In this document: piece after piece, positions 1 to 10,994 of the stretch | Numbering within the stretch: position 1 is the stretch's first letter | Layout of the letters: each line of letters opens with the position of its first letter | From: Proales similis | Lineage: Eukaryota > Rotifera > Eurotatoria > Ploima > Proalidae | DNA: 64,000 bases | Assembly (NCBI GenBank): GCA_019059635.1 | Contig: JAGVRJ010000003.1 | Coordinates: 2,666,001 to 2,730,000, forward strand | Direction of reading: 5' to 3' | Translations under genes and position numbers: made by a program | The notes under the pieces: model-generated | Told to the model about the DNA's origin: nothing | Seen by the model: only the letters and a program-made list of their open reading frames with translations | The model's database searches: none

Positions 1-3000
1 GCATCGAGCTGGCGGACGGCGAGCCGCCCTTGGCCGAGCTGCATCCCATGCGGGCGCTGTTCAAAATTCCTCGCAATCCGCCGCCCGGTTTGAAAAACCC
101 GCGCGAATGGTCCGCCGACTACAACGATTTCATTCGGCGCTGTTTGATCAAAGACTTTGAGAAGCGGCCCTCAGTCAGCGAGCTGCTTTCGCATCCGTTC
201 ATGAACCGAATCGCCGACAAGCAGACTCAGCTGCGAGAGAAACTGCGCATGGTCGCGCGTGAGCAGCGAAAGTACATGCTCGAACTTGAAAAGCATCCGG
301 AAGTGACCACCAAGCACGGCAAGTTCAAGTCCAAGCGCAAATCCAAACTTCACTCGCCCTACACCGTCGACGATTTGGCCAGTCTGGAGAACCTTGACGA
401 AGTAAACATCGCTCGCCTACTCGTCTTCCTCTCTCTCGCCTCAGACATTCAACTGATTTGAAAAGGACTTGATTGTCACGCAACTGTTCAACCGCTTCAT
501 GCAGGGACAGATCTACACTTACATTGGCGACATACTGCTCGCAGTGAACCCGTTCACTCGCTTGAACATTTACAACAACGAGGTTAGACTTGGCCGTGTT
601 TCCCTGGTGCACTCGAGTACTCTAAACTCTTGTTCTGCCCGCAGTGGTCAAGAAGGTATCACAACAGTGTGAAGAACGAGAACCCACCGCACATATTCGC
701 AGTGGCCGATTTCACCTATCAAGCGATGATGCACAGCAGCACCAACCAGTGCATAATAATCAGCGGCGAGTCTGGCTCGGGCAAAACCGAATCGGCCAAT
801 TTCCTGCTTCAGCAGCTCACTGTCCTCGGACGAGTAAGAACTCGACTACTCACGGGCTCCTTAAATGCGCTCACTTGAAGCTCAATCTAGGCGCCAACCA
901 AATGCCTTGAAGAGAAGATTCTTCAGGTCAATCCGCTGATAGAGGCGTTCGGCAACGCCAAGACAATCATCAACGACAACTCGTCGCGTTTCGGCAAATA
1001 CCTTGACCTCATATTCACCAAGAGCGGACGAATCGTGGGCGCTCAGCTGCACGAATATCTTCTGGAGAAGTCACGCGTCGTCTGCCAGGCACCGTAAGTG
1101 TTCAAACTGTCAAAATGGCGCCGACCTCGTCTAATTGCGATTGAGCAGCGGCGAGCGAAACTTTCACATATTCTACTACATGTACGACGGCCTGGTGAGC
1201 GAGACGCAAAAGCTAAAGTACCACCTGAGCTCGGACACCAAGTACCGCTACCTGAGCGAAATAGACCCTTCGATGAGCGTGACCAACAGATCAAAGTTCT
1301 ACACAATAAACCACTGCTTCGAGACGATCGGCTTCAAATCGCAAGAGGTGAACTCAATCTACAGCCTACTGGCCGGAGTGCTCCATCTCGGCAACATGAC
1401 ATTCGTGCAAGACGAGGGCCTGCACAACGACGGCAAATGCCGTGTTGTGAACAAATCATCGCTGGGCGTGATCTCGCAGCTGCTCGGCGTCGACGACAGA
1501 GAGCTGCAGGACGCGCTGACCCAGTGCAGCATAGTGACACGCGGCGAGACCGTGATCAAGTCAAACTCGTTGCACGAATGTCAGACAGCAAGAGATGCGA
1601 TGGCCAAAGGCCTTTACGGCCGTCTCTTCAGCTGGATCGTCAACAAGATAAACGTCCTGCTCCAGCCGTCTGCGTTCGAGTAAGTCACTGGCGCAGCCTT
1701 TTTTTCGGTCTTTCTCGTTCTGCATTTCGCTGCCTAGGCCGGAGGAGAGCATTTGCGTGAGCCTGTTGGACATATTCGGCTTTGAGAACTTTGAGCACAA
1801 CTCGTTCGAGCAGCTGTGCATAAACATCGCCAACGAGCAGATTCAGTACTACTTCAACCAGCACGTGTTCGCCTGGGAAATGCAAGAGTACATGAACGAG
1901 GGCATAGACGGCTCGGAGGTGACCTTCATCGACAACCGGCCCGTTCTGGACATGTTCTTGGCCAAGCCGGTCGGCCTGCTCTCGCTGCTCGACGAAGAGA
2001 GCCGCTTCCCGAAAGCCAGCGATGCAACTCTCGTAGGTTGGTGCACCATCTGTTCATTCAGTCTTTTGTCTAGATGCTCATAATCGATTCGATCGGCGAA
2101 TCGCTTATTTGTTCGTTTAAAGAAAAGTTCCATCGCAACATAAAGGCGTTCTGCTATTTCAAGCCCAAGTCAAACGAGTTGACGTTCACGGTTCAGCACT
2201 ACGCTGGCCAGGTGCAATATGACGCCCGCGGCTTTCTGGAGAAGAACTGCGACTACGTGCCGCCGGAGGTGATCAGCCTGCTGCGGCAGTCGGAGATCTC
2301 GCTCATTCGATCGCTGTTCCGCAACCCGTTGACCAAAACTGGTGAGCATCCGCCTAATCTTATGTCCATTTGTAAGTTTCCAGTTTGAAAACTGGCTCAC
2401 ACTTGTCGTCGCCGCCTGCGCCGTTGCCACTTTCAGCTGCCTAGTCTCTTGTTCTGTTGCCTGTCTATTGTTTGCTTGCTTGCTGATTTGCAGCTCTTTG
2501 ATGGCCACATGTTTGCTCGTTTGTCTCCTCGCTTTGTTCTGTCTCTTTGCCTGCTCTCAGTTTCGTTGGCTCGGCGCACCATAGCGATCGCCAATTAATT
2601 GTGCGTTTCAAACAGGCAACTTGGCCTACGGAACGATGCGAAGCCACAGTCACGCAGACGGCTTCGGCGACCAATTGAGCAGCTCCAAGTACGTGCGACC
2701 CGCCGGAAGCAACAAGAGCTCGACGACCAGCCAGAGCAGAGCCCAGTCGACAGTGGCCACCTATTTTCGCTACTCGCTCATGGACTTGCTGTCCAAAATG
2801 GTGGCCGGAGCGCCTCACTTTGTTCGGTATGTGCTTTTCTTTCTCTCTCTCTGGAGCAGTTCGATTCAAGAGCTGAATGCGCGCATTAGATGCATCAGAC
2901 CGAACAAGGACAAGATACCGGGCTATTTCGACGCCGAGACGGTGGCTGTCCAGCTCAAGTACACGGGCGTGTTGGAGACGACCAAAATTCGCCGCCTGGG

Positions 3001-5007
3001 CTACTCGCATCGCATCTCGTTCAGCGACTTTGTCAAACGCTACGGCATACTTGTCTTTCCGTTCAAGTCGTTTGTGCCGCAGACACGCGAGACATGCGAG
3101 CACATACTCGACAAGATCGGCCTAAGAAACTGGCGCATGGGAAAGACAAAAGTGTTTCTGAAATATTTCCACGCCGAGCAGCTCTCGCACATGTACGAGG
3201 CAATCAATCAAAAGGTCATTCTCATTCAGTCGGTGGTCAGACGCTGGCTGGCCGTCAAAGAGTTCCGCCGCCACAAGCAGAATGTACTCGGCGCAGTGCT
3301 CACTATTCAGCGCGTTTTCCGCGGCTACCGGGTGCGCAAACTCAACCAGGAAATGATCGCGTACAAGTCTCGCGCGGCCGTTCTGCTCCAGGCCCAGATC
3401 AGAGGGCACTTGGCTCGAATCCGATTCCGAAAGCTCAAGCAGGAGCGAATGCGTCTCAATCAGCAAAAGCAGCTCGCCGGCCTCGCCAATGCGGCCAAGG
3501 TGATTCAGACTCGCTGGCGTTCATATCAAGCCAAGCAGCTTGTCGACGAGCTCAAGTCTGAGAGAGCGTCCAAGGCGCGTCAGATCTGCTACTTTTGCCA
3601 ACAGGTCAGTGACGATGGCCCGCTCCAAGGCTCTCTCTCTCTCTGTTTAACTCGCTTCTTGTCAAGATCGAGCTGTTGGGAAACGATGCGTACGCGTCCA
3701 TGATCAAGTCAAACTATTTGATTGACAGCCGCGAGGTGAATCCGATTCTCAAGCGAGTGGCAGCAGCAGCAGCAAAAGCGAACGAACGAGTTAGCCATGC
3801 GCCAGTGAGTCAAAGCGTCTCTTCGGCCAGTCAACAGAGCTTCAGCTCGAGCATCATCTCAAACGGTTTGCCTCTTGGTTTCGTCTATTCACTAATCGGT
3901 GCCAGTCAACTTTTCCGCTCTGTTTAGACCTTGTAAATAAAATAAAAAAGAACCTCGAGCACAAAGCGATGCTGATTAGTCGCCAGCAGTCGGTGAGTTT
4001 TGTCTCTTTGGTGCCTTGTGTCTATTGAGAAAGTGGACTGAATGTGGCGAAATAGCTCGACTGCCTGCCAGAGAACAAGACGCCTTCGTACTTGAAGCAG
4101 CCAGCAGGCCGCTCGAACGAGCCGAGTCAAGCGGCCAACAGATTCAATCCGGGTGTGATCATCCAGCCCAAAGCGTGGAATCAAGCCGCCAGACAAGGAG
4201 CTGTTCGGCCGTTGGCGGTCACCACGTCCAATCAGGCGCTCAACGTTCGACCCAACCCAAAGTTCATTATTGATTCAAATGCTTCGTTCGTGGAACAGCT
4301 CAAGCCCATCCGGCCTTTAGAGAACGCATACAAGTAAGCGATTAGCCACTCTGATTCGGCCTTGGATTTAACAGACAAGTTTTGCCTCAGCTATAGACTG
4401 GTGGCCAAGTCGAGCACAAACGTGAGCCGAGCCGATGAACAGAGTGTGGTGTCTATTCAGCAGGATCTTGTCCACCAGAGCAAGCAGCCGTTCGCCAATC
4501 CAATGGCACTTCATGTAAGTCGCTTTGAATGCACGTGTGCGATCATCGGCGCTAGACGAGATTGAATAGCTGATGGAACAGAGGTCAATGCTGTTCGCCA
4601 ACAAGCGCTATGCTGAGTTCAGCAACAACTTGAGGAATTTTAGAAACGAGCCGTTGCTGGCCAGATCGCACACGAACCTGTTTCAGCTTGGACGCGATGG
4701 CTCGCCTGGACGACATAACCACTCAACGCTGAGTCCCAACTCGAGCTCAAGCAGCCCGGACAATTCGACAAGCTCGAGCGCGTCGTGCAACTTTGACGAC
4801 CAGTCGCCGCGCTACAACTTCAGAGCGTTGCTGCGCAAAACCGGCCAAGATCTGACCAGCGGCAACACACTGTCGCGCAAGCGCTCGCCGATCGAGACCA
4901 AACAAATCGACTTTCGCAACGTCTTACGCAACCGGCCCAAGAATGCTTCGTCGGCCGCGTGCGTCGAACAGGCAAAGCTGATCCAACGCTTGGTGCCGTC
5001 TCATTGA
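1..5007 (+). CDS. MYO3: Class III myosin (kinase-myosin, NinaC/MYO3), 5'-truncated by the window
   Basis: An actin motor fused to an N-terminal Ser/Thr kinase, known from photoreceptors and stereocilia or microvilli. The window opens inside the kinase C-lobe ([15 protein letters not shown], then [12 protein letters not shown]). The motor follows: P-loop [10 protein letters not shown], switch [11 protein letters not shown], switch [10 protein letters not shown] and a converter. Three to four IQ motifs come next (3200-3545), then a Ser/Gln-rich tail. My exons are 1-401, 466-582, 645-833, 891-~1097, 1146-1679, 1738-2036, 2123-2341, 2616-2826, 2890-3604, 3667-3865, 3928-3992, 4056-4332, 4397-4514 and 4570-5007. 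Introns are mostly 50-80 nt; the 274-nt one at 2342-2615 is the exception. The start of exon 5 is uncertain by 3 nt. Tail exons 10-14 rest on frame closure only. AATAAA signals lie at 5145 and 5159. Confidence 0.93.
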
Positions 5008-5346
5008 GTTGGTCGATTGGCCTGAATCGAACGACCGAGAATGTTACGGACGCGGCAGATTGTTCGTTTGATTTTTTATTTTTTGTTCTGGTTTTTGGCT
5101 GATTTTAACGCGCAATTGAAAACAAGCAACAACAATATTATTGAAATAAAACTGAAGAAATAAAGAGGCGCTCTGTGTCCGGGTTTGCACATGACTCGAT
5201 CGTTCAGAAGCAATCGAGTCAGAAATGAATTGGCGCAAGAATAATAATTTACACAAGAGAGGCGGCAAGCTTCTCTCTTTCTCTGTCTAATGAACAACTA
5301 GCAAGCGATCATTTCACCAATCTAACGAGAGCAGAACGCGCGCCTC
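5008..5346. other. Convergent 3' ends of the myosin III and CNC genes
   Basis: No gene seen. Plus-strand AATAAA occurs at 5145-5150 and 5159-5164 (myosin). Minus-strand AATAAA lies at 5080-5075 (CNC gene). Each signal lies beyond the other gene's signal, so the two 3' UTRs should overlap by roughly 100 nt. Confidence 0.6.
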
Positions 5347-7578
5347 TCAATCTTTTCTAGACTTTTTGCTCCAGGAATGGTTGGAGTCGGCGAAGCTATG
5401 CAGGCTGGACGAGTCCAGCTCTTCCGAGTCAAAGTCTTCGGCCGAATCGCCCGACGAGTTTAACTCGCTGAGAAATGCGGCGGGCATTGAAGCCGACTGC
5501 TGGCGAATGAGGCCAAGTTTGACGTCCAGCTCTCGTTTCATTTGTTCCAGTGCGGGCCACTTGTCGACTCTTGTTGTCCCTGAGAGAAATTTTTCACTCA
5601 GAAGCTCGAAGCGAGCTTGCATGTCGCCTAATTGCTTAAGCATCTTGCTCTGCTCGCTGAGAAGACGATCTCGTCGCTCCTTCATTTGAACCACTTGGTC
5701 GTGAAGCGATTCGATCGAGTCGAGCTTTCGCTTGCGACACGCTTGCGCTGCCACTTTGTTCTTGCCTCGGCGGCGAATATCTCTGGCAATTGAGATCTGA
5801 TGCTCGTCGAGATCGCGAATCAACTGATTGAACTCGTCGGCGCTCGACTCGATTATTTGATCGAGCGAGAATTCAATCGAGTTTTCGACCAGCAGCGCTT
5901 CGTCTTTGTTTATCAGCTGAGAGGCGGTCGCTTCCTGATGGCCGTGCTTTCGGGCCTTGTTCCTCCACGAATAGGGACGCTCTACTTGATCGGACTTGTC
6001 CGACGTGCTCACGTAGCTGTGGTTGTGCATTAGACCTCTCAGAGCGCTCGTCTCTTCTTTGGCCAGCGTCCATTTCTGACTGCGGGCCAGAATCGAGCCG
6101 CTTTCGAACTCGGTCGGCTCGTTCTATTAAAACACAATTCTGAATCCGAGCATGAACAAGCGACACAAATGCTACCTTGATTGCGGACGAGAGCGAACTC
6201 TCACTGCTATTGGCCGAATTTTCCCCACTGCCGCTCAAGAACGAATTCGACGAGAATTCATTCAACAGTTCGTCTTCAAAATTTAAATTTTGCAAAACGT
6301 TGTTCCAATCCACTTGAATTTGAGATGATGAGAATTGGAGATGAGGAGCGACCGAAATGAAGACGGTGAAAGTACCTTGGTCGAGTAGGGGCTCTTGGTT
6401 CGTAAACAATTCTTGGCCCAAATTCAAGTCTTCGCTCGCTTGAGGATAGTCACCGGCTTCACTCGGCTTGTATTCCACAGCCTCATCGTCAACTGATAAG
6501 CCCATGCTGGCGTTTTTCAGCAGAATGCTTTCAAGCTGATCGAAATCAATGTCAGACAGATCGGAAGCAAACTCCTGCTCGTCTCTGACTGACGACGAAG
6601 AGTGAGGCTCAAGTGCGTTCAGCTCGAGCTTGCTCAATTCGGTCTGAACGCTTCTCTGGCTAAGAAATTGAGGAACTGCGTCTGAGGAGGAATCAAGGTC
6701 GCCTTCTGCCAGATTATCGCTGACTAGATTCAACTCTCCAGTCTCATTGCTGACCAACTCGTTTGGAACTATTCTATCGTCTTTGTCTTGGATCAGAGTG
6801 AGAAAGAATTCACCTTAATTAACGATGAGTGCAATGCGGCAGCTTCGTTCGGCAATAATCGCTTACCGGTATCTTCCTCAACAATCAGCTTGTAGCCGGG
6901 CGGTAGGGGACTGCCGGCGAATATTTGCTCCGTCTTCAAAATGTCGGCGTTCTTATCGCGCGCCATCTGCTCTTCGTAAAAGAAATAGCGCAGCTTTGGC
7001 TCCCTTTCAAAGCCGGGCTCAAATAATGGATGAGGCTTAAAGCCCATGTCAATGTCTTGCTCGAGCACCGTTTGAATGTCTAAATCCATTTCGAGTTCCT
7101 AATTCAAAAAGTCTTTTTTAGTCCCGAATCGACATTAGAGCGCTGTGCGACAGCTTACTTCTTGTGTCTGTGAGCCAAGATTTTCAAGTAGTCTAAGAAT
7201 GTTTTGCGTCTCGTTCTCCGAGTCGAGCTGATGATGCTTCTTGAACGGGTTGCTGTTCGGATAATAAGAAGCCGGTGCCACGTAAATCAGTTGAGGGACA
7301 ATAATCGGCTTTGCCGGATTCCACGCTTCGATTGACTGCTGCTGCTGGTGATTTGGGTCGAATATGGACTGCTGCCTGGCAGACTGGTTGAATTCGGCGA
7401 GCTTGAGCTCTTTGGAGTTGAACAAGAGCTCGGTTTGGGCCGAGTATCTCTGAGCTGGATAAGGAGAAGCTTGATTAGAGCTGTGAGTGAGAATTTCAGA
7501 ATTTCGAAGCACAGCCGTCAGAAAACAAAAATAGAGCAGTAGATCGAGGCGACCGCTCTTTTCATGCTTGCCCCTCAT
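5347..7578 (-). CDS. cnc: CNC-family bZIP transcription factor (NRF1/NRF2, Cap'n'collar)
   Basis: Stress-response activator that binds antioxidant-response elements as a heterodimer with small Maf. Exons on the minus strand: 7578-7159, 7098-6867, 6786-6376, 6312-6176 and 6123-5347, giving 658 aa with closed phases. Residues ~12-25 form a hydrophobic stretch (LLLYFCFLTAVL) resembling the ER anchor of NRF1/SKN-1A. A Neh2-like segment follows (EQDIDMGF near 152-159, then ETGE at 232-235, nt 6745-6734). The middle is acidic and Ser-rich. The CNC-bZIP basic region starts near 514 (RDIRRRGKNKVAAQACRKRK), followed by a leucine zipper. The intron 6866-6787 has a strong GTAAGC donor; ignoring it gives a different Neh2 sequence and a stop. 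Intron 6375-6313 is 63 nt and in frame, so it could be retained. Family certain; NRF1 versus NRF2 class is not. Confidence 0.92.
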
Positions 7579-8683
7579 TCTCGGCCCGGCGACAGGTAAT
7601 GTTACGAATATTAAATGTGTTCAACACTGCGTCTTGTACGACTATCTCAAACAATTGAATAAAATAGAGAAAGATCAGAGAGTGAGGGAGAGAGAGAGAG
7701 AGCAACAGAGTCGATGATGACTGAGCGGCCTGATCGCTTAAAAAGAGCCAGACAAAGCTTACAACAAATCGCTTCCTGGCAACTTCTCAGCGCCGGGCCT
7801 GTGAATTGCGCTCTGCTCTCTTGTGCGCGCTCTAGTCATCGGTGCGAATGTAAATTACGAAATAACTTGTTGCTCTAGAAGCTTCGAACATTTTTCAGCC
7901 TTTCGAGGTGAATTTATCAAAGACGCATAATGATCGGAGGAGGCAGTATTTTGAACGCAAGCTTGCAAGTGAGTGCTTGCGTTGTTGCGTTCAAATGAGG
8001 CGATGTTTGAGAAAGACCTTCACTGGCGCCCCCCCCCCTCTCTCCTCCTCTCCTCTGCTCTCGTCCTTTACTCTCTAGCTGGAGCCAGACAGTTGCTTGT
8101 TTAGACGCATTGTCTTGCGAAATTATGAATAAAAAATAGATTTGGAGAAGCGATAGACTGGCCGTCATTCAATTGGATCTTGTGATTAAAGCGAACAGTT
8201 TGGCTGGGTCCGGCGACTGACTGCTTTGGCTGCCAAAACAAAGTATCCACCCGGCGAGACCAAATGTTCAAATCGCTTTCAACAAAAGCACACACACGCA
8301 GTTTATAGCTGTTTTCTTCTTTTTGTGTTTAAAACTGAAACTTGAAGGCAAATAATGAAAGCGACGAAATATATTTATGGCAATTCTAATTTAGGTAACT
8401 TGATAAACACTCACACACACACACACACACACTGACTCACTCACTCACTCACACATGCGCACTATTCACATGCAGCCACTTATGAACACTTTTCAAGTTC
8501 ATTTTAAATTCAAATTCTTACGATTGGCCAGAGAGCGAGACGGGTATTGTCATAAGATGAAGAGAAATGCTATTTTGAGAAGAGCAGCCACCACAACCAC
8601 AGGCAACTCAAGTCTAGGCCCAGAAGGTTTCTCGTTCTTTAATTCTTTAGTTTCTCGAATCAAGTCAAAGTTTATTTGAGAAA
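7579..8683. other. Intergenic: 5' region of the CNC gene
   Basis: No convincing gene. It holds a (GA)n tract near 7685-7702, a C-run at 8031-8039 and a (CA)n microsatellite at 8412-8432. The short ORFs here have no family resemblance and no exon partners. Confidence 0.6.
8412..8432. repeat. (CA)n microsatellite
   Basis: About ten uninterrupted CA units, followed by an imperfect CTCA-repeat to about 8452. Confidence 0.9.
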
Positions 8684-9739
8684 TCAAAGTGATTCGCAGT
8701 CAATCTGGTCATGAGCCAGAGTTCGAATTGTGTTTGCGAGCAGATCGCCTGATTTAGTCACACACCAACAGTTGAGAGTTGGATCACATTGAGCTCGTTT
8801 GAAATCACCGTCTAGGTCGCAAATGGGCGCATAATGCTTTAGATTGACTGAAGCCTTATCGATGTAGCGCTCGAGCTCGCGTTTCAGCTCTGCGTCAAGC
8901 TGCTCGACATAGAGTGCGAGGGCGATCTCGTTGCTCCGCATCGATCGACACAAATGTCTGGCGCTTTCGATTGCCAAACATTGTTCGTCGGCGTTCAAGA
9001 TGGCGTCGTTGTTGATGTCGAATTTGGAGAAATATGATTTTGCGCACGACTCGTCTGTGCTCTTTGTTTGAGCCTTGAGCCACTCCTCCAAGTCTAGTCT
9101 TCCATTCTGGTCCGTGTCGAATTGACTTGTGCTCGCGTTTACAAGTTGCACGCATTCAGAATCACGCTCTACAGAATGCAGTTGACTTAGACTGAGCACA
9201 ACTTGTCTGTGAAACAAATGCTCGAATTGAGCCAGAGCACGAGGCGAACAAGGCCTCGAGCTCTTTTCTTTGTGTTTGCTCGGACTGGCGCTGTTTGATT
9301 TTGACAATTTTGCTTTGGATCGAACTGATTCAAAGCTCTTTTCAACACATTCAAACGAGTCTGTGTCTTTGGCCGAGCTGAAGCCGGTCCGCAGCAGACA
9401 CTCGTGCCCGCTCGGACAGAGATTGGACTCGCACTTGAGCCGAGGACTGAGCGGCGAATAGATCAACGTTTGATGAGCGTGGCCCTTCTCGTGGCCTTTG
9501 CCAGGGTCCGGCTTGAGCTCTCCTTCGTAGAGAATGCTCACAATGATCTTGGATCCGGAGCCGGCTTGAGCATTTGTAGATCGACTTGACGCTTTCTTGT
9601 TGTCGAGCAGATAGAGCTCGTTTTCGTTGGTCAGAAAGTCCGAGTAGAGCTTTTTGGTCTCGGCAATGCCTTCGAGCAGAGTTGAGCTGACAAGCAGGAG
9701 CAGAGGGAGGAATTTTTGAGCGGCAGATCTCTGGCGCAT
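8684..9739 (-). CDS. Testican/SPOCK-like secreted calcium-binding protein (EF-hands plus thyroglobulin type-1)
   Basis: Intronless, 351 aa, probably extracellular matrix. The start at 9739 is followed by a clear signal peptide (KFLPLLLLVSSTLLEG). A short cysteine segment near 101-131 (CESNLCPSGHEC) is follistatin-like. A SPARC-type EC module follows, with two EF-hand loops (DTDQNGRLDLEEW and DINNDAILNADE). A thyroglobulin-1 domain carries the hallmark CWCV near the C-terminus. The order follistatin, EC, thyroglobulin is that of testicans and Drosophila Carrier of Wingless. A full Kazal module and the acidic glycosaminoglycan-attachment tail are not visible. A minus-strand AATAAA (8676-8671) begins only 8 nt past the stop, so the 3' UTR is very short. 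Confidence 0.85.
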   Translation of the reverse strand: MRQRSAAQKFLPLLLLVSSTLLEGIAETKKLYSDFLTNENELYLLDNKKASSRSTNAQAGSGSKIIVSILYEGELKPDPGKGHEKGHAHQTLIYSPLSPRLKCESNLCPSGHECLLRTGFSSAKDTDSFECVEKSFESVRSKAKLSKSNSASPSKHKEKSSRPCSPRALAQFEHLFHRQVVLSLSQLHSVERDSECVQLVNASTSQFDTDQNGRLDLEEWLKAQTKSTDESCAKSYFSKFDINNDAILNADEQCLAIESARHLCRSMRSNEIALALYVEQLDAELKRELERYIDKASVNLKHYAPICDLDGDFKRAQCDPTLNCWCVTKSGDLLANTIRTLAHDQIDCESL

Positions 9740-10994
9740 AAGGTAAATCTAGACCGCGAGACGCAAATATTGTTTTGGGGTGAGAGAAACTGGCAACGGA
9801 TGGACAAGTAAAGTTAAATTTCGGGTCGGGGTGTGCTATTTAAAATAATAAATAATCGAGTCGAAACAGTTGCATAAGAGAGTCGAGCTGAAAAAGAGAC
9901 GAGATTAGGCAGTCAGAGTCGAATTTCGAGCCGATTTGACCCGGAGCAAGTATGAGCCGACCTGCTTTCCATGGCGATAAATATTTACTTTGCAAGCTCG
10001 ATTAAATATTTGACAAGCAAGAGATGACGGTTGCCTCATTCGACGAGAAGTGAATAGCAGTGACACGGCAAACTCTGAATTTGCTACTTTTGTGTCGAAA
10101 ATGTTTTCAGAGCGACAGGCAGCGCGGCGACGAGTGGCATGTAGGCAGTCAAAAGACAGAGGTGAGGAGAACGGAGAATAGATGAAAGGAGCGCAAGGAG
10201 ATGACGTAGGCGCAACAGAGCCAAGTCAGACTCGCGTACACACAGACCTGTGGCCCATCGAACGTCGAAGTTAAATTTAGAAAGAATAAACATCTAGCGG
10301 CAAAGAGAAGTTTATTTTCTAAAAAAAAAAAAGAAAAATTCGAGTCTCTTTGACTGCAATTGTTTTCGAGCGGCGATTGTTGTTCTATTTTGAAACACAT
10401 TTCGTACAGCGTTCTGGTGCTGCCGATTGGAGGCGATTTTCAAAATCCGAGAGTTAACAGAGTCGACGTATGAAGACGAATTTAGATCGCAGCTCTGTGG
10501 GAACTTGGACGAAGAGATCGCTTGTTAGAGTGGGCTTGACGGCCGCCGAAATAACAACCAAGCGCTTGGAAGGGTTGGCGAAATAGAGAGCGATCGACGT
10601 GCGAAACGGGGCGGGACTTGGCACGACACGGGATTGGTCGACTCGATTAAGAGGCTGAGCGGAACCGGCTCGGTGCCAAGTTCATTATGTAATTCGGGGC
10701 CAATTAAAATGTAAAAATAGCAACCGGTCATTGTCTCTGTCTTGAATCGAGATTGTACGCATTTTTATGCTCTCGCACACATACAAACTTGTCTTTTCTC
10801 TCTCTCTCTCTCTCATTCTCCCCCCTCCCTAGTTCGTTCGAGCGATCATAAATACACAGCCTCATTACCATGCTAGCGCACTCGGTGGCAGGATAAGCGC
10901 ACAAGCGAAGACCAGCGTCCAGTACAGCTTCTTGGCTTGATCGCCTTCCCCAATTATCTTCAGATTAGAAACCATACAGACTAATCAGCTGAAC
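9740..10994. other. Divergent intergenic region, testican (-) / TBC1D24 (+)
   Basis: Upstream region of both neighbours. No coding exon could be supported. It contains an A-run at 10321-10332 and a (CT)n tract near 10797-10815, about 180 bp before the TBC1D24 start. Confidence 0.55.

Noticed and set aside
1098-1760. Plus-strand 220-codon ORF overlapping the myosin motor
   Set aside because: Arg-rich shadow in another frame. The conserved motor motifs are in the other reading frame and continue through splice sites.
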